Shown piece after piece: positions 1 to 16,560 of a DNA stretch of 64,000 nucleotides. The DNA is from Balaenoptera acutorostrata. Its lineage: Eukaryota; Chordata; Mammalia; Artiodactyla; Balaenopteridae. Positions within the stretch are counted from its first letter, which is position 1. The number at the start of each line of letters is the position of its first letter. The DNA lies in NCBI RefSeq assembly GCF_949987535.1, contig NC_080067.1:80935985-80999984 (forward strand). Direction: 5' to 3'. The position numbers and the translations under genes were made by a program. The notes below the pieces were generated by a model, which saw only the letters and a program-made list of their open reading frames with translations, did not search any database and was not told the origin of the DNA.

Positions 1-165
1 GGTTTTCTTCTTGTTTGCCTGATGTGTAGTATGTGCTCAGCCAGCCTTTCTGAGGAAATTGTTCCACACATAGTTATAGACTCAGTTTGTCTGTGGGAGG
101 AGGTCAGTTCAGGATCTTCCTATGTTGCCATCTTGAACCAGAACCCCACTTTTTCCTTCTTTTTA
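1..165 (-). mobile_element. L1 5' UTR fragment
   Basis: The block reading GGGAGGAGGTCAGTTCAGGATCTTCC is the reverse complement of an L1 5' UTR start found at 16561-16650 in this same window. Only the 5' end is inside the window and it is truncated at the left edge. Confidence 0.65.
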
Positions 166-317
166 AATTCTGCTGTTCCAGAAGCCTCCTATAAATGGCT
201 TATTATTATCTATCTTTCAAATCCAAGATGCTTTAAAAATCCCTAAGAGCTTAGATCCTAACTAACTGTACTTATCTAGTCAAAGATTGTGGAGGCTTCC
301 AATGAACATTAACAACA

Positions 318-520
318 GTTGCCAAGCAAAGAGTGCTTACTCTGTGCCAAGACATTGTGCTAAGTTGCTTTACGTACATTATCTCATTAAGCCTCTCAGC
401 AACCCTATGAGGTTCAACAGTGTTACTACCCACATTTTACAGATCAAGAAAACGAGGTCTAAAGAAGGGAAGTGACTTGTCCAAAGATACTGGAAGGGCC
501 AGGAATACAAATCTACCTGA
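318..520 (-). repeat. MIR SINE
   Basis: It carries the typical minus-orientation MIR run: TGTGC(C)A..ACATTGTGCTAAG, CATTATCTCATTAA, AACCCTATGAGG, CATTTTACAGAT and AAGTGACTTGTCC. It is ancient and diverged. Confidence 0.8.
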
Positions 521-1494
521 TTCATATACTGTTCAGCACAAATGTAGAGTTTAAAAATTGTAGAGTACTAAGGCAACTATCCTAAAGCCTTAGATAGGCA
601 AGTCATTCTGCTGCGGCCTACTCTGTAGTATATAAAACCTGTAATGTGAAACTTGAGAAATGGAACAGAGACCTCCAATCCTCCCTAACCCCAGGGGAAC
701 ATCTACTTTTCTTTGGTTAACCTGCTATAATGTTTTTTGTTTAAAGTACTTAATTGAAATCAAAACCCCAAAAAGGTAGTATCTTTCTTTGTAAGTGTGG
801 TTATATTATTTATATAAAATAACTAGCTCCTTCAAGGTTGATAGGTATCCAACAGTTCTAGTATTTCAGGGTTTTAAAAAAAACAAGGTTTACCAAATCT
901 ATAGTCTCAATCATGTTCTCAGTGTTATCATTCCACTCACAGAAACACCAACTCTTACATCTGCTCCTATGCAGCATATTATCCATCCCTTCAACATCTG
1001 TATAAGTATTTACAGAACCTTTATGATGCACAGGGGTACTGTGCTAGAGGATATGCATTCTTCAGAAAGAGCTCTCATCCTCAAGGAGTTTGTAGCCTAG
1101 TGGGAGAATATTCCAAAACTCTACACATGCAAAAATATATATAAGGATGTTCAGTTTGTTAAAAGTCCAAATGCATCAACAGGGGAATGATTAAACATAT
1201 TATGGCCCAACTGTAACTAGGATACACTGTGGAGTTGTAAAAAGGTAACTAGACATGGAAACGTAACACAGCAGCACATACACAAAACATTCTCCATACT
1301 CGATGAAGCAGAGTTGTTTTCATCTTAAATTGTTTTGCTGAGAACCAGATGTTCACAGTTCCAATCTTAAGGAAGGAAAGAGATGGAAAGTGGGATAGAA
1401 TAAACTCCCATTCCTGTGATAAGCAAGGTTTCTTGTACAATAACCAATTCAGGAAAAATGTTTCCAGGCCACTATTTCTTCCCCATTCAAAACC
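521..1494. other. UMPS intron 5 sequence, mostly unique
   Basis: No exon is recognised. Positions 1165-1300 weakly resemble the old L1 3' region (AATGCATCAACAGGGGAATGA). The rest is AT-rich and unassigned. Confidence 0.5.
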
Positions 1495-2143
1495 AAAGCA
1501 GAGCAATCAAGATGGTGGAGAAGAAATGAGAAGCTCACCTTCTCCCACAAATACATCAAAAAAATACATCTATATGTGGAACAATTCTCACAGAATCCTA
1601 CTGAATGCTGGCAGAAGACCTCACACTTCTAAAAGGACAAAAAGAATCTCCACATGACCAGGTAGGATAAAAGATAAAAAAACAGAAAGGAATCTGGACA
1701 GGACCTGCACCCCTGGGAGGAAGCTGTGAAAGAGCAAAGACGCCCGTACCCCGGGGAGCCCCCTCACCAGCAGGAAAAGGGATCAAAAATGTATTTGAAG
1801 AAATAATTATGGCTGAAAACTTCCCAAACCTAAAGAAGGAAACACATCCAGGTACAGGAAGCACAGAGGGTCCCAACAAGATGAACCCAAACAGACCTAC
1901 ACCAAGACATATTATAATTAAAATGACAAAAGTTAAAGAGAGGATTCTAAAGGCAGCAAGAGAAAAACAGTTCATTACAAGGAAACCTCCATAAGGCTAT
2001 CAGCTGCTTTCTCTACAGAAACGTTTCAGGCCAAGAAGGGAGTGGCAAAATATATTCATTTAGAATAGAAGGAGAGAGAGAATTTCTTAGACAAGCAAAA
2101 AGTAAAAATACAGCAATACTAAACCTATCATAAAAGAAATATA

Positions 2144-2245
2144 CACGATGAAGAGTGGCCCCCACTCGCTGCAACTAGAGAAAGCCCTTGCACAGAAACG
2201 AAGACCCAACACAGCCAAAAAAAAAATAAATTTATTAAAAAAAAA
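2144..2245 (+). mobile_element. 5'-truncated CHR-type SINE inside L1
   Basis: It contains the SINE 3' half (AGTGGCCCCCACTCGCTGCAACTAG ... CCCAACACAGCC then poly-A). A 12-bp target-site duplication, AAAAGAAATATA, is seen at 2132-2143 and 2246-2257. Confidence 0.85.
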
Positions 2246-5200
2246 AAAAGAAATATAAAGGTCTTCTTCTCTAAATAGAAAAGCAAGAAGCTATATCAAA
2301 GAGAAAATTACAATCAAAAAGTGAATCACTTAAATAAGCCACTATACAAATTAAAAAGGAAAAAAATAAATTTTTTTTGTGTGAAAGTGATGATGACCAC
2401 AGTGAACAGCAAAAGGATAAACATGAAGATGTAAAAGAGGACATCAAAATCATAAAATGTTGAGGAGAGTTAAGAAAATGTAGATTCTTTTTTTTTAGAA
2501 TGTATTTGAGCCTATATGACTTCCAGTCTAAAGCAAGTAGATATACGAAGGGGTTAACATACTTGAAAAACAGGGTAACCACAAGTCAAAAACACACAAT
2601 AGATTCACAAAAACCCAAAAGAACACAACCATAAAATAAAAGGAAATCAAACCACAAAAGGAAAAACAAAAAGAAAAGGGGAAGAAGAGAAAATACAGAA
2701 TTAACTGGAAAAAAGATTTTAAATGGCAATAAATACACATCTATCAAGAATTACCTTAAACATCAATGGACTAAATGCCCCAATCAAAAGACACAGAGTG
2801 GCAGACTGGATAAAAAAAACAAAAGCCTACAATATGCTGCCTATAAGAGACCCACTTTAGGGCAAAGGACACACAGATTGAAAGTGAGGGGGTGGAAAAA
2901 GATATTTCATGCAAACGGAAATGATAAGAAAGCAGGGGTCACAATACTTGTATCAGACAAAATAGACTTTAAAACAAAGGCCATTAAAAAAAGATAAAGA
3001 AGGACACTATATAATGATAAAAGGATCAATACAAGAAGAGGATATTACTCTCATCAACATATATGTACCTAATATAGGAGCACCTAAATACATAAAACAA
3101 ATATTAACAGACATAAAGGGAGAAATTGACTGGAATACCATATTAGTAGGAGACCTTAACACCCCACTCACATCAATGGACAGATCTTCCTAGACAGAAA
3201 ATCAATAAGGCATCAGATCCTAAATGATACAACAGAACAGTTAGACTTAATTGATATTTTTAGAACATTACATCCAAAAAACCCTGAATACACATTCTTT
3301 TCAAGTGCATGTGGAACATTCTCTAGGATTGACCACATACTAGAGCTCTACATGCCAACAAATTTGCGAACCTAGAAGAAATGGACAAGTTTTTCTAGAA
3401 ACATACAGCCCACCAAAACTGAATCAAGAAGAAATAAATAATCTGAACAGACCAATCACTAGAAGTGAAATAGAATCTGTAAAAAAAAACAAAAACAAAA
3501 ACAAAAAACAAAAACAAAAAACTCCTTACAAACAAAAGTTCAGGACCAGGTGGCTTCACAGGCAAATTCTACCAAACATATAAAGAAGAACTTATACCAA
3601 TCCTTCTCAAAATCTTCCAAAATATTGAAAAGGAGGGAATACTCTCAAAGACATTCTATGAAGCCACCATCACCCTGATACCAAAACCAGACAAATATAC
3701 CACCAAAAAAAAAAATTACAGGCCATTATCTTTGATGAATACAGATGCAAAAAACTACTAGCAAAACCAAATAAAATATTAGCAAAATATTAGCAAACCA
3801 AATCCAACAACACATAAAAAAGATCATGCCCCACAACCAAGTTGGATTCACCCCCGGATTACAGGTATGGTTCAACAAATGCAAATCAATTAATGTGATA
3901 CATCACATTAACAAAGAAAAGACAAAAATCACATGATTATCTAAATAGATACAGAAAAAGCATTTGATAAAATTCAACATCCATTCATGATAAAAACTCT
4001 TACCAAGGTGGGTTATAGAGGAAACATATCAACATAATAAAAGCTATTTATGACAAACCCACAGCGAATATAATACTCAACAGTGAAAAGCTGAAATCCT
4101 GCTAGAATCTGGAACAAGGTTGCCTACTCTCATGACTTCTATTCAACATAGTATTGGAATTCAGACAAGAAAAAGAAACAAAAGGTATCCAAATTGGAAG
4201 GGAAGACGTAAAATTGTCATTCTATGCAGATGACATGATACTATAATATAGAAAACCCTAAAGAACTGATAAATTCAGCAAGGTAGCATGATACAAGATT
4301 AACATACAGAAATGGGTTGCATTTCTTTACACTAACAACACAATATCAGAAAGGGAATGTAAAAAAACAATACCTTTTAAAATCATACAAAAAAAAAAAC
4401 CCCTTAGGAATAAAGCTGACCAAGGAGGTGAAAGATTTATATGCTGAGAACTATAAAACATTAATAAAGGAAATTGAAGATGATTTAAAGAAATGGAAAG
4501 ATATCCCAGGCTCTTGGATTAGAAGAATTAATATCATTAAAATGGCCATACTACCCAAAGCAATATACAGATTTAATGTGATCCCTATCAAATAACCCAT
4601 GACATTTTTCACAGAACTAGAACAAATAATCCTAAAACTTATATGGAACCAAAAAAGACCCAGAATTGCCAAAGCAATCCTGAGGAAAAAGAACAAAGCA
4701 GGAGGCATAAACCTCCCAGACTTCAGACAATACTACAAAGCTACAGTAATCAAAACAGTGTGGAACTGGCATGAAAACAGACATGGATCAATGGAACAGA
4801 AATAGAGAGCCCAGAAATAAACCTACATACCTATGGTCAATCTTGACAAAGGAGACGAGAATATACAATGGAGAAAAGACAATCTCTGCAGCAAGTGGTG
4901 TTGAGAATGCTGGACAGCCGCATGTAAATCAACGAAGTTAGAACACACCCTCACACCATGCATAAAAATAAACTCAATACGGCTTAAAGACTTAAATATA
5001 TGACACGACACCATAAAACTCCTAGAAGAGAACATAGGCAAAACATTCTCTGACATAAACCATACTAATGTTTTCTTAGGTCAGTCCCAAGGCAGTAGAA
5101 TAAAAGCAAAAATAAACAAATGGGACCTAATCAAACTTACAAGCTTTGGCACAGCAAAGGAGACCATAAACAAAACGAAAAGACAAACTACAGAATGGGA

Positions 5201-5757
5201 GAAAATATTTGCAAACAATGTGACTGACAAGGGCTTGATTTCAGAAAATATACAAACCGCTCATGCAACTCAACAACAATAAAACAAAAAAACCCAATCA
5301 AAAAATGGGCAGGAGACCTAAATAGACATTTCTCCAAAGAAGACACACAGATGGCCAACAGACACATGAAAAGATGTTCAACATCACTAATTATTAGAGA
5401 AATGCAAATCAAACCTACAATGAGGTACCACCTCACACACGTCAGAATAGTCATCATTAAGAAGTCCACAAATAACAATGCTGGAGAGGGTGTGGACCAA
5501 AGGGAACCTAACTACACTGGTGGTGGGAATGTATGTTGGGACAGCCATTATGGAGAACAGTAAGGAGGTTCCTCAGAAAACTAAAATTAGAGTTGCCATA
5601 TGATCCAGCAATCCCATTCCTGGGCACATATCTGGACAAAGCTATAATTCAAAAAGATACATGCACCCCTATGTTCATAGAGGCACTATTCACAATAGCC
5701 AAGACATGGAAACAACCTAAATGGCCATCAACAGATGAATGGATAAAGAAGAAGTCT

Positions 5758-5784
5758 CACACACACACACACACACACACACAC
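5758..5784. repeat. (CA)n microsatellite
   Basis: A run of about 13 CA units lies inside the L1 ORF2 3' region. Confidence 0.95.
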
Positions 5785-6256
5785 GAATACTACTCAGCCA
5801 TAAAAAAGAACAAAATAATGTCATCTGCAGCAACATGGATAGGCCTAGGCATTATCATACTATGTGAAGTAAGTCAGAAAGAGAAAGACAAACACCCTGT
5901 GATACCACTTATATGTGGAATCTAAAATATGACAGAAATGAACATATCCATGAAACAGAAACAGACTCACTGACACAGAGAACGGACTTGTGGTTGCCAA
6001 GTGGGAGGTGGGGTGGGAGAGGGATGGAGTGGGAGTTTGGGGTTAGCAGATGCAATCTATTATATATAGAGTGGATAAACAACAAGGGCCTACTGTATAG
6101 CACAGGGAACTATATTTAATATTCTGTGATAAATCATAATGGAAAAGAATACTTTAAAAATGTATATATATGTGTAACTTAATCACTTTTCTGCAAAGCA
6201 GAAATGAACACAACATTGTAAATCAACTATATTTCAATTTAAAAAAGTAAAAAAAC

Positions 6257-9177
<2,921 letters not shown>

Positions 9178-9188
9178 CAACAGTCAAT

Positions 9189-9356
9189 CTTTTTTTTAAA
9201 AGTATTTACTTATTGATTTGGCTGCACCGGGTCTTACTTGTGGCATGCGGGCTCTTAGTTGCAGCATGCGGGATCTGGTTCTCTGACCAGGGATTGAACA
9301 TGGGCCCCATGCATTGGGAGCACAGAGTCTTAACCACTGGACCACCAGGGAAGTCC
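9189..9356 (-). mobile_element. tRNA-derived cetartiodactyl SINE
   Basis: It reads poly-T then the SINE body, ending CTTAACCACTGGACCACCAGGGAAGTCCC, the minus-strand form of the family head. A perfect 11-bp target-site duplication, CAACAGTCAAT, lies at 9178-9188 and 9357-9367. Confidence 0.93.
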
Positions 9357-9669
9357 CAACAGTCAATATCTTTAGCACATGAAGAAAGTCATTACAGACA
9401 AATCTCGCCTAAAGAAATAGCTTAAGAATATGTATGTATTACTTTAAGAAAAATTGTTATCTCAAAAGATGATTATAACTGTTAATATAAAATGTCTGTT
9501 GTAAGGGTAAGTGAAAAAAGAGATATACACACTATAACAGAAAGTTGCATAGAAGAATGGGTAAAGAATTGGTAAAGAATTAAGCAGTTTTCTAAAACTA
9601 ATGTATGCTCTACCTTGAGCTCCTATTTAACAAAATTGTTTAAAAAGGATGCATATCAACAGATCTTTT

Positions 9670-9830
9670 TCTGCTAAAAATAAATCTTACTTTATACTAC
9701 CTTTTCCTTGTTTTCTATATCTGCAATTTTCATTCTTTGAATATTCAGAACTCATTGTGTTCTGCAGGGCCAACATCTGTCATTTTTGCCTGCCTAGAAC
9801 CCATGTCCCTTTCTTCTGGCATAAGCACAG
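9670..9830 (-). pseudogene. Decayed partial copy of the UMPS exon 3 3' end inside intron 3
   Basis: Positions 9687-9767 align, with a few small gaps, to 12559-12645, the last ~85 bp of exon 3 including the splice donor. Shared blocks include TATATCTGCA (minus: GCAGATATA, encoding the ADI of the catalytic loop), GAATATT/AAATATT and the AACTCAT block. The intronic flank AATAA(T)A-CTTAC also matches, so it looks like a genomic duplication rather than a retrocopy. A weaker second block near 9800-9825 resembles 12788-12811. In-frame stops and gaps mean it is not coding. Identity over the best 60 bp is by eye about 70-75%. Confidence 0.5.
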
Positions 9831-9900
9831 CCATTTTCTTTAGGGAAATTACCCCTAACTATACCTTGGGGTTCAAGAAGTTTACATAAATAGCCTCACA

Positions 9901-12240
9901 ATGATCAAGGGATCAACCCTAGAAGACGAAGACATTAACAACTGTAAATATTTATGCACCCAACACAGGGGCACCTCAATACATAAGGCAAATGCTCACA
10001 GCCGTGAAAGGGGAAATCGACAGTAACACAATAATAAATAGTGGGGGAATTTAACACCCCACTTACACCAATGGACAGATCATCCAGACAGAAAACTAAT
10101 AAGGAAACAAAAGCCTTAAATGACACGTTAGACCAGATACACTTAACCGATATTTACAGGACATTCCATCTGAAAGCAGCGGAATATACTTTCTTCTCAA
10201 GTGCACACGGAACATTCTCCAGGATAGATCACATCTTGGGTCACAAATCAAGCCTCAGTAAATTTAAGAAATTGAAATCGTATCAAGCAACTTTCCAACC
10301 ACAACACTATGAGATTACAAAGCAATTACAGTAAACAAACTGTAAAAAACACAAACACGTGGAGGCTAAGCAATAGGCTACTAAATAACCAAGAGATCAC
10401 TGAAGAAATCAAAAAATACCTAGAGACAAATGACAAAGAAAACACGACGACCCAAACCCTATGGGATGCAACAAAGGGAAGTTTACAGCAATACAATCCT
10501 ACCTCAAGAAACAAGAAACATCTCAAATAAACAGCCTAACCTTATACATAAAGCAACTAGAGAAAGAAGAACAACAAAAAACCCCCAAAGTTAGTAGAAG
10601 GAAAGAAATCATAAAGATCAGAGCAGAAATAAATAGAAACGAAGAAAACAACAGCAGAGATAAATAAAACTAAAAGCTGGTACTTTGAGAAGATAAACAA
10701 AATTGATAAACCTTTAGCCAGACTCATCAAGAAATAAAGGGAGAAGACTCAAATCAATAAAATTGGAAATGAAAAAGAAGTTATAACTGACACTGCAGAA
10801 ATACAAAGGATCATAAGAGACTGCTACAAGCAACTATATGGCAATAAAATGGACAACCTGGAATAAATGGACAAATTCTTAGAAAAGTACAACCTTCCAA
10901 GACTGAACCAGGAAGAAATAGAAAATATGAACACACCAATCACAAGTAATGAAATTGAAACTCTGAATAAAAATCTTCCAACAAACAAAAGTCCAGGACC
11001 AGATGGCTTCACAGGCGAATTCTAGTAAACATTTAGAGAAGAGCTAACACCTATCCTTCTCAAATTCTTTCCAAAAACTGCAGAGGGAGGAACACTCCCA
11101 AACTCACTGTACGAGGCCACCATCACCCTGATACCAAAACCAGACAAAGATATCACAAAAACAGAAAATCACAGGCCAATATCACTGATGAACATAGAAG
11201 CAAAAATCCTTAACAAAATACTAGCAAACCGAATCCAACACATTAAAAGGATCATACACCATGATCAAGTGGAATTTATCCCAGGGATGCAAGGATTCTT
11301 CAATATATGCAAATCAATCAATGTGATACACCATATTAACAAATTGAAGAATTAAAGCCACATAATCGTCTCAATTGATACAGAAAAAGCTGCTCAACAT
11401 CACTAATTATTAGAGAAATGCAAATCAAAACTACAATGAGGTATCACCTCACACGGGTCAGAATGGCCATCATTAAAATATCTACAAACAATAAATGCTG
11501 GAGAGGGTGTGGAGGAAAGGGAACCCTCTTGCACTGTTGGTGGGAATGTAAATTAATACAGCCACTATGGAGAACAGTATGGAGGTTCCTTAAAAAACTA
11601 AAACTAGAACTACCATGTGACCCACAATCCAACTACTGGGCATATAGCCAGAGAAAACCATAATTCAAAAAGACACATGCACCCCAATGTTCACTGCAGC
11701 ACTATTTACAATAGCCAGGACATGGAAGCAACCTAAATGTCCATCAACAGAGGAATGGATAAAGAAGATGTGGTAACTATATACAGTGGAATATTACTCA
11801 GCCATAAAAAGGAACGAAATTGGGTCACTTGTAGAGATATGGATGGACCTAGAGACTGTCATATAAGTCAGAAAGAGAAAAACAACTATTGTATATTAAC
11901 GTATGTATGTGGAATCTAGAAAAATGGTATAGATGACCTTATTTGCAAAGCAGAAATAGAGACAGACGTAGAGAACGAACGTAAGGAGACCAAGTTGCGG
12001 GGGGGATGAATTGGGAGATGGGGATTGACATATATATACTATTGATACTATGATAGATAACTAATGAGAACCTACTGTTTCGCTCAGGGATCTCTACTCA
12101 GTGCTCTGTGGTGACCTAAATGAGAAGGAAATCCAAAAAAAGAGAGGATATATGTATACGTATAGCTGATTCACTTTGCTGTACGATAGAAACTAACACA
12201 ACATTGTAAAGCAACTATACTGCAATAAAATTTTTTAAAA
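9901..12240 (+). mobile_element. 5'-truncated L1 with internal deletion
   Basis: It starts within ORF2 (TATTTATGCACCCAACACAGGGG) and runs to the 3' end GCAACTATACTGCAATAAAATTTTTT. A 13-bp target-site duplication, AAATAGCCTCACA, lies at 9888-9900 and 12241-12253, so this is one retrotransposition event. At about 11390 the sequence jumps from the reverse-transcriptase region (ACAGAAAAAGC) to the distal ORF2 part (TGCTCAACATCACTAATTATTAG), losing roughly 2.5 kb relative to other copies here. The frames are broken. Confidence 0.95.
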
Positions 12241-12253
12241 AAATAGCCTCACA

Positions 12254-14635
<2,382 letters not shown>

Positions 14636-14764
14636 CTTTTTTTTTTTTTTTTTTGCCACCCTGGACAGCTTGTGGGATCTTATTTCCCCAACGAGGGTTC
14701 GAACTTGGGCCCCTTGCAGTGGAAGTGCAGAGTCCTAACCACTGGACTGCCAGGGAATTCCCTG
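14636..14764 (-). mobile_element. Short tRNA-derived SINE
   Basis: Poly-T head, then TCCTAACCACTGGACTGCCAGGGAATTCCC at the 3' side (minus orientation). A short target-site duplication, ACATTGC, lies at 14629-14635 and 14765-14771. Confidence 0.9.
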
Positions 14765-14771
14765 ACATTGC

Positions 14772-15126
14772 TTTAAGAGATTAATTTTATTCATTCAATT
14801 TAAATATAAATACACTGGGAAAGTAAGTGCTCTTAAAATATTCTTCTGATGAGGGAAGTGCTGGTAAAAATGCTGGGTTTCATACATCTGGTGCACAAAA
14901 AAAGCACTTTTTTTCATTGCCTAATTAATACAAAGCATTTCACCTCTAGACTCTAAAGGAAAGGGAGGTGATTTATAACAACAGTTAACAAATTCCACAG
15001 GCCATAACAACTTAAAGGCCCTATGAAGAATATTCAAGGTGACTATGAACATCAGTGCCTAGAAGAACAAATTCTAAAAGTATCAGGTTACATATCAACT
15101 TAAAGCTTATACTATTTTTACTTTAC
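14772..15126. other. UMPS intron 2, distal part
   Basis: Unique AT-rich sequence between the SINE and exon 2. No feature is recognised. Confidence 0.6.
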
Positions 15127-15280
15127 CATAATCCTTTGTTTCTTTCCTTCTAATAAGCATTGGAATTTGGTTGGTTGAACAGATAACCGTGGCCAATGGT
15201 AAAGCTGTATAAGGTACTCCACACACAGTATCAAAATTGATCCCTGCATTTTGGGCAGTTTGGAATAAAATTTCTGCAAC
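15127..15280 (-). CDS. UMPS: UMPS exon 2: OPRT domain core
   Basis: A 154-nt exon between acceptor ...TTGACAG and donor GTAAAG. In the phase set by exon 1 it reads [13 protein letters not shown], then [16 protein letters not shown] and [18 protein letters not shown], residues 53-103 plus the first base of codon 104. It supplies the part of the OPRT fold that contacts the PRPP phosphates (RRKETKDYG). Any long open frame drawn across this place in another frame is a shadow. The exon is not a multiple of three, so skipping it would shift the frame. Opposite-orientation SINEs lie about 360 bp and 440 bp on either side. Confidence 0.95.
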
Positions 15281-15679
15281 CTGTCAAAAAACAACACATA
15301 AACCAATTATTACTATTACTATTTTAAGTGGTGTATAAATCATGTAACAATATAAAGACAGTAACAACCCAGCAAGGGAGAGTCTTAAACCTGATCAGAA
15401 AAATATAAATGCCTTTTTGTTAGATTATCCTCTCCACAAATCCCAGTTTACAAATATAAATATAAAAACAGAAGAATTAACCTACTTAGCTAGACTCAGG
15501 GCTGCTCCAAGGGCAACACGGAATGTGTTAGGAAAAGCTATGATGTTCACCCTGAAGACTAAGGATGACCCCTAGGCTTCACAGTTTTCCTTAGTAATTC
15601 ATTATGCTTGTCATGTCTAAACCTAACACCTGCTAGTTTTATTTTCCCAACAGAAGTCTTCAATTAAGAAGTTTCACAA

Positions 15680-16556
15680 GAGAAATTAAGAAAACAATTG
15701 CATTAAAAAGAATAAAACAGGGACTTCCCTGGAAGTCCAGTGGTTAAGACACCGTGCTTCCACTGCAGGGGGCATGGGTTCAATCCCTGGTCAGAGAACT
15801 AGGATCCCACATGCTGCACAGCACAGCCAAAAAAAAAAAAAAGAATAAAACACTTACAAATAAATTTAACCAAGGAAGTGAAAGACCTGTACACTAAAAA
15901 CATAAGACATTGATTTAAAAAACAAACAAACAAACAAACTGAAGATGACATAAGTAAATGGAAAAATATTCCATGGTCATGCATCAGAAAAATTAAACTG
16001 TTAAACTGTCCATACTAAAAGCAATATACAGATTCAATGAAATTTCTAAAAAATTATAATGGCACTTTTCACAGAAATGAACAAGCAACCCTAAAATTTG
16101 TATGGAACCACAAAAGACCCTGGATAGCCAAAACGATCTTGAGAAAGAAAAACCAAGCTGGAAGTATCATACTCCCTGATTTCAAACTATATTACAAAGT
16201 AATAGTAGTCAAAACACTACGGTATTGGCATAGATACAGACACACAGGTCAACAGAACAGAATAGAGAGCCCAGAAGTAAAGCTACACATATATGTTCAA
16301 TTAATTTACATCAAAGGAGCTAAGAATACACAAAGGGAAAAGGACAGTCTCTTCAACAAAATGGCTTTGGGAACACTAGACTACATCTTACACCATACAC
16401 AAAAATTAACTCAAAATGGATTAATGCCTTGAATGTAAGACCTGAAACCATAAACCTCCTAGAAGAAAACAGGCGGTAAGTTCCTTGACAATGGTCTTAA
16501 CAATGATTTTTTGGATTTGACACCAAAAGCAAAGAAATAAAACCAAAAATAAACAA
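15680..16556 (+). mobile_element. L1 ORF2 distal fragment
   Basis: It begins AGAGAAATTAAGAAAACAATTGC and runs through the ORF2 C-terminal region, with the SINE at 15720-15837 inserted into it. It stops abruptly at AAAATAAACAAGTGG, immediately before a new L1 5' UTR at 16561. A 131-codon frame at 16037-16432 is a remnant of ORF2. Confidence 0.85.
15720..15837 (+). mobile_element. Short tRNA-derived SINE
   Basis: It starts GGGACTTCCCTGGAAGTCCAG and ends CACAGCC plus poly-A. A 15-bp target-site duplication, AAAAAGAATAAAACA, lies at 15705-15719 and 15838-15852. Confidence 0.93.
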
Positions 16557-16560
16557 GTGG

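Larger units (their letters stand above)
1495..6256 (+). mobile_element. Decayed L1 (5' UTR remnant, ORF1, ORF2, 3' end) in UMPS intron 5
   Basis: It begins with CAATCAAGATGGTGGAGAAG and passes ORF1-like sequence (1800-2060), the ORF2 endonuclease start (about 2750, ACATCAATGGACTAAATGC), reverse-transcriptase sequence with the catalytic FADD/YADD region near 4225, and a 3' UTR ending AATCAACTATATTTCAATTT. It lies antisense to UMPS. Reading frames are broken throughout; the longest remaining piece is about 130 codons. It is interrupted by a SINE at 2144-2245 and contains simple repeats (AAAAAC)n near 3482-3523 and (CA)n at 5758-5784. Confidence 0.9.
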
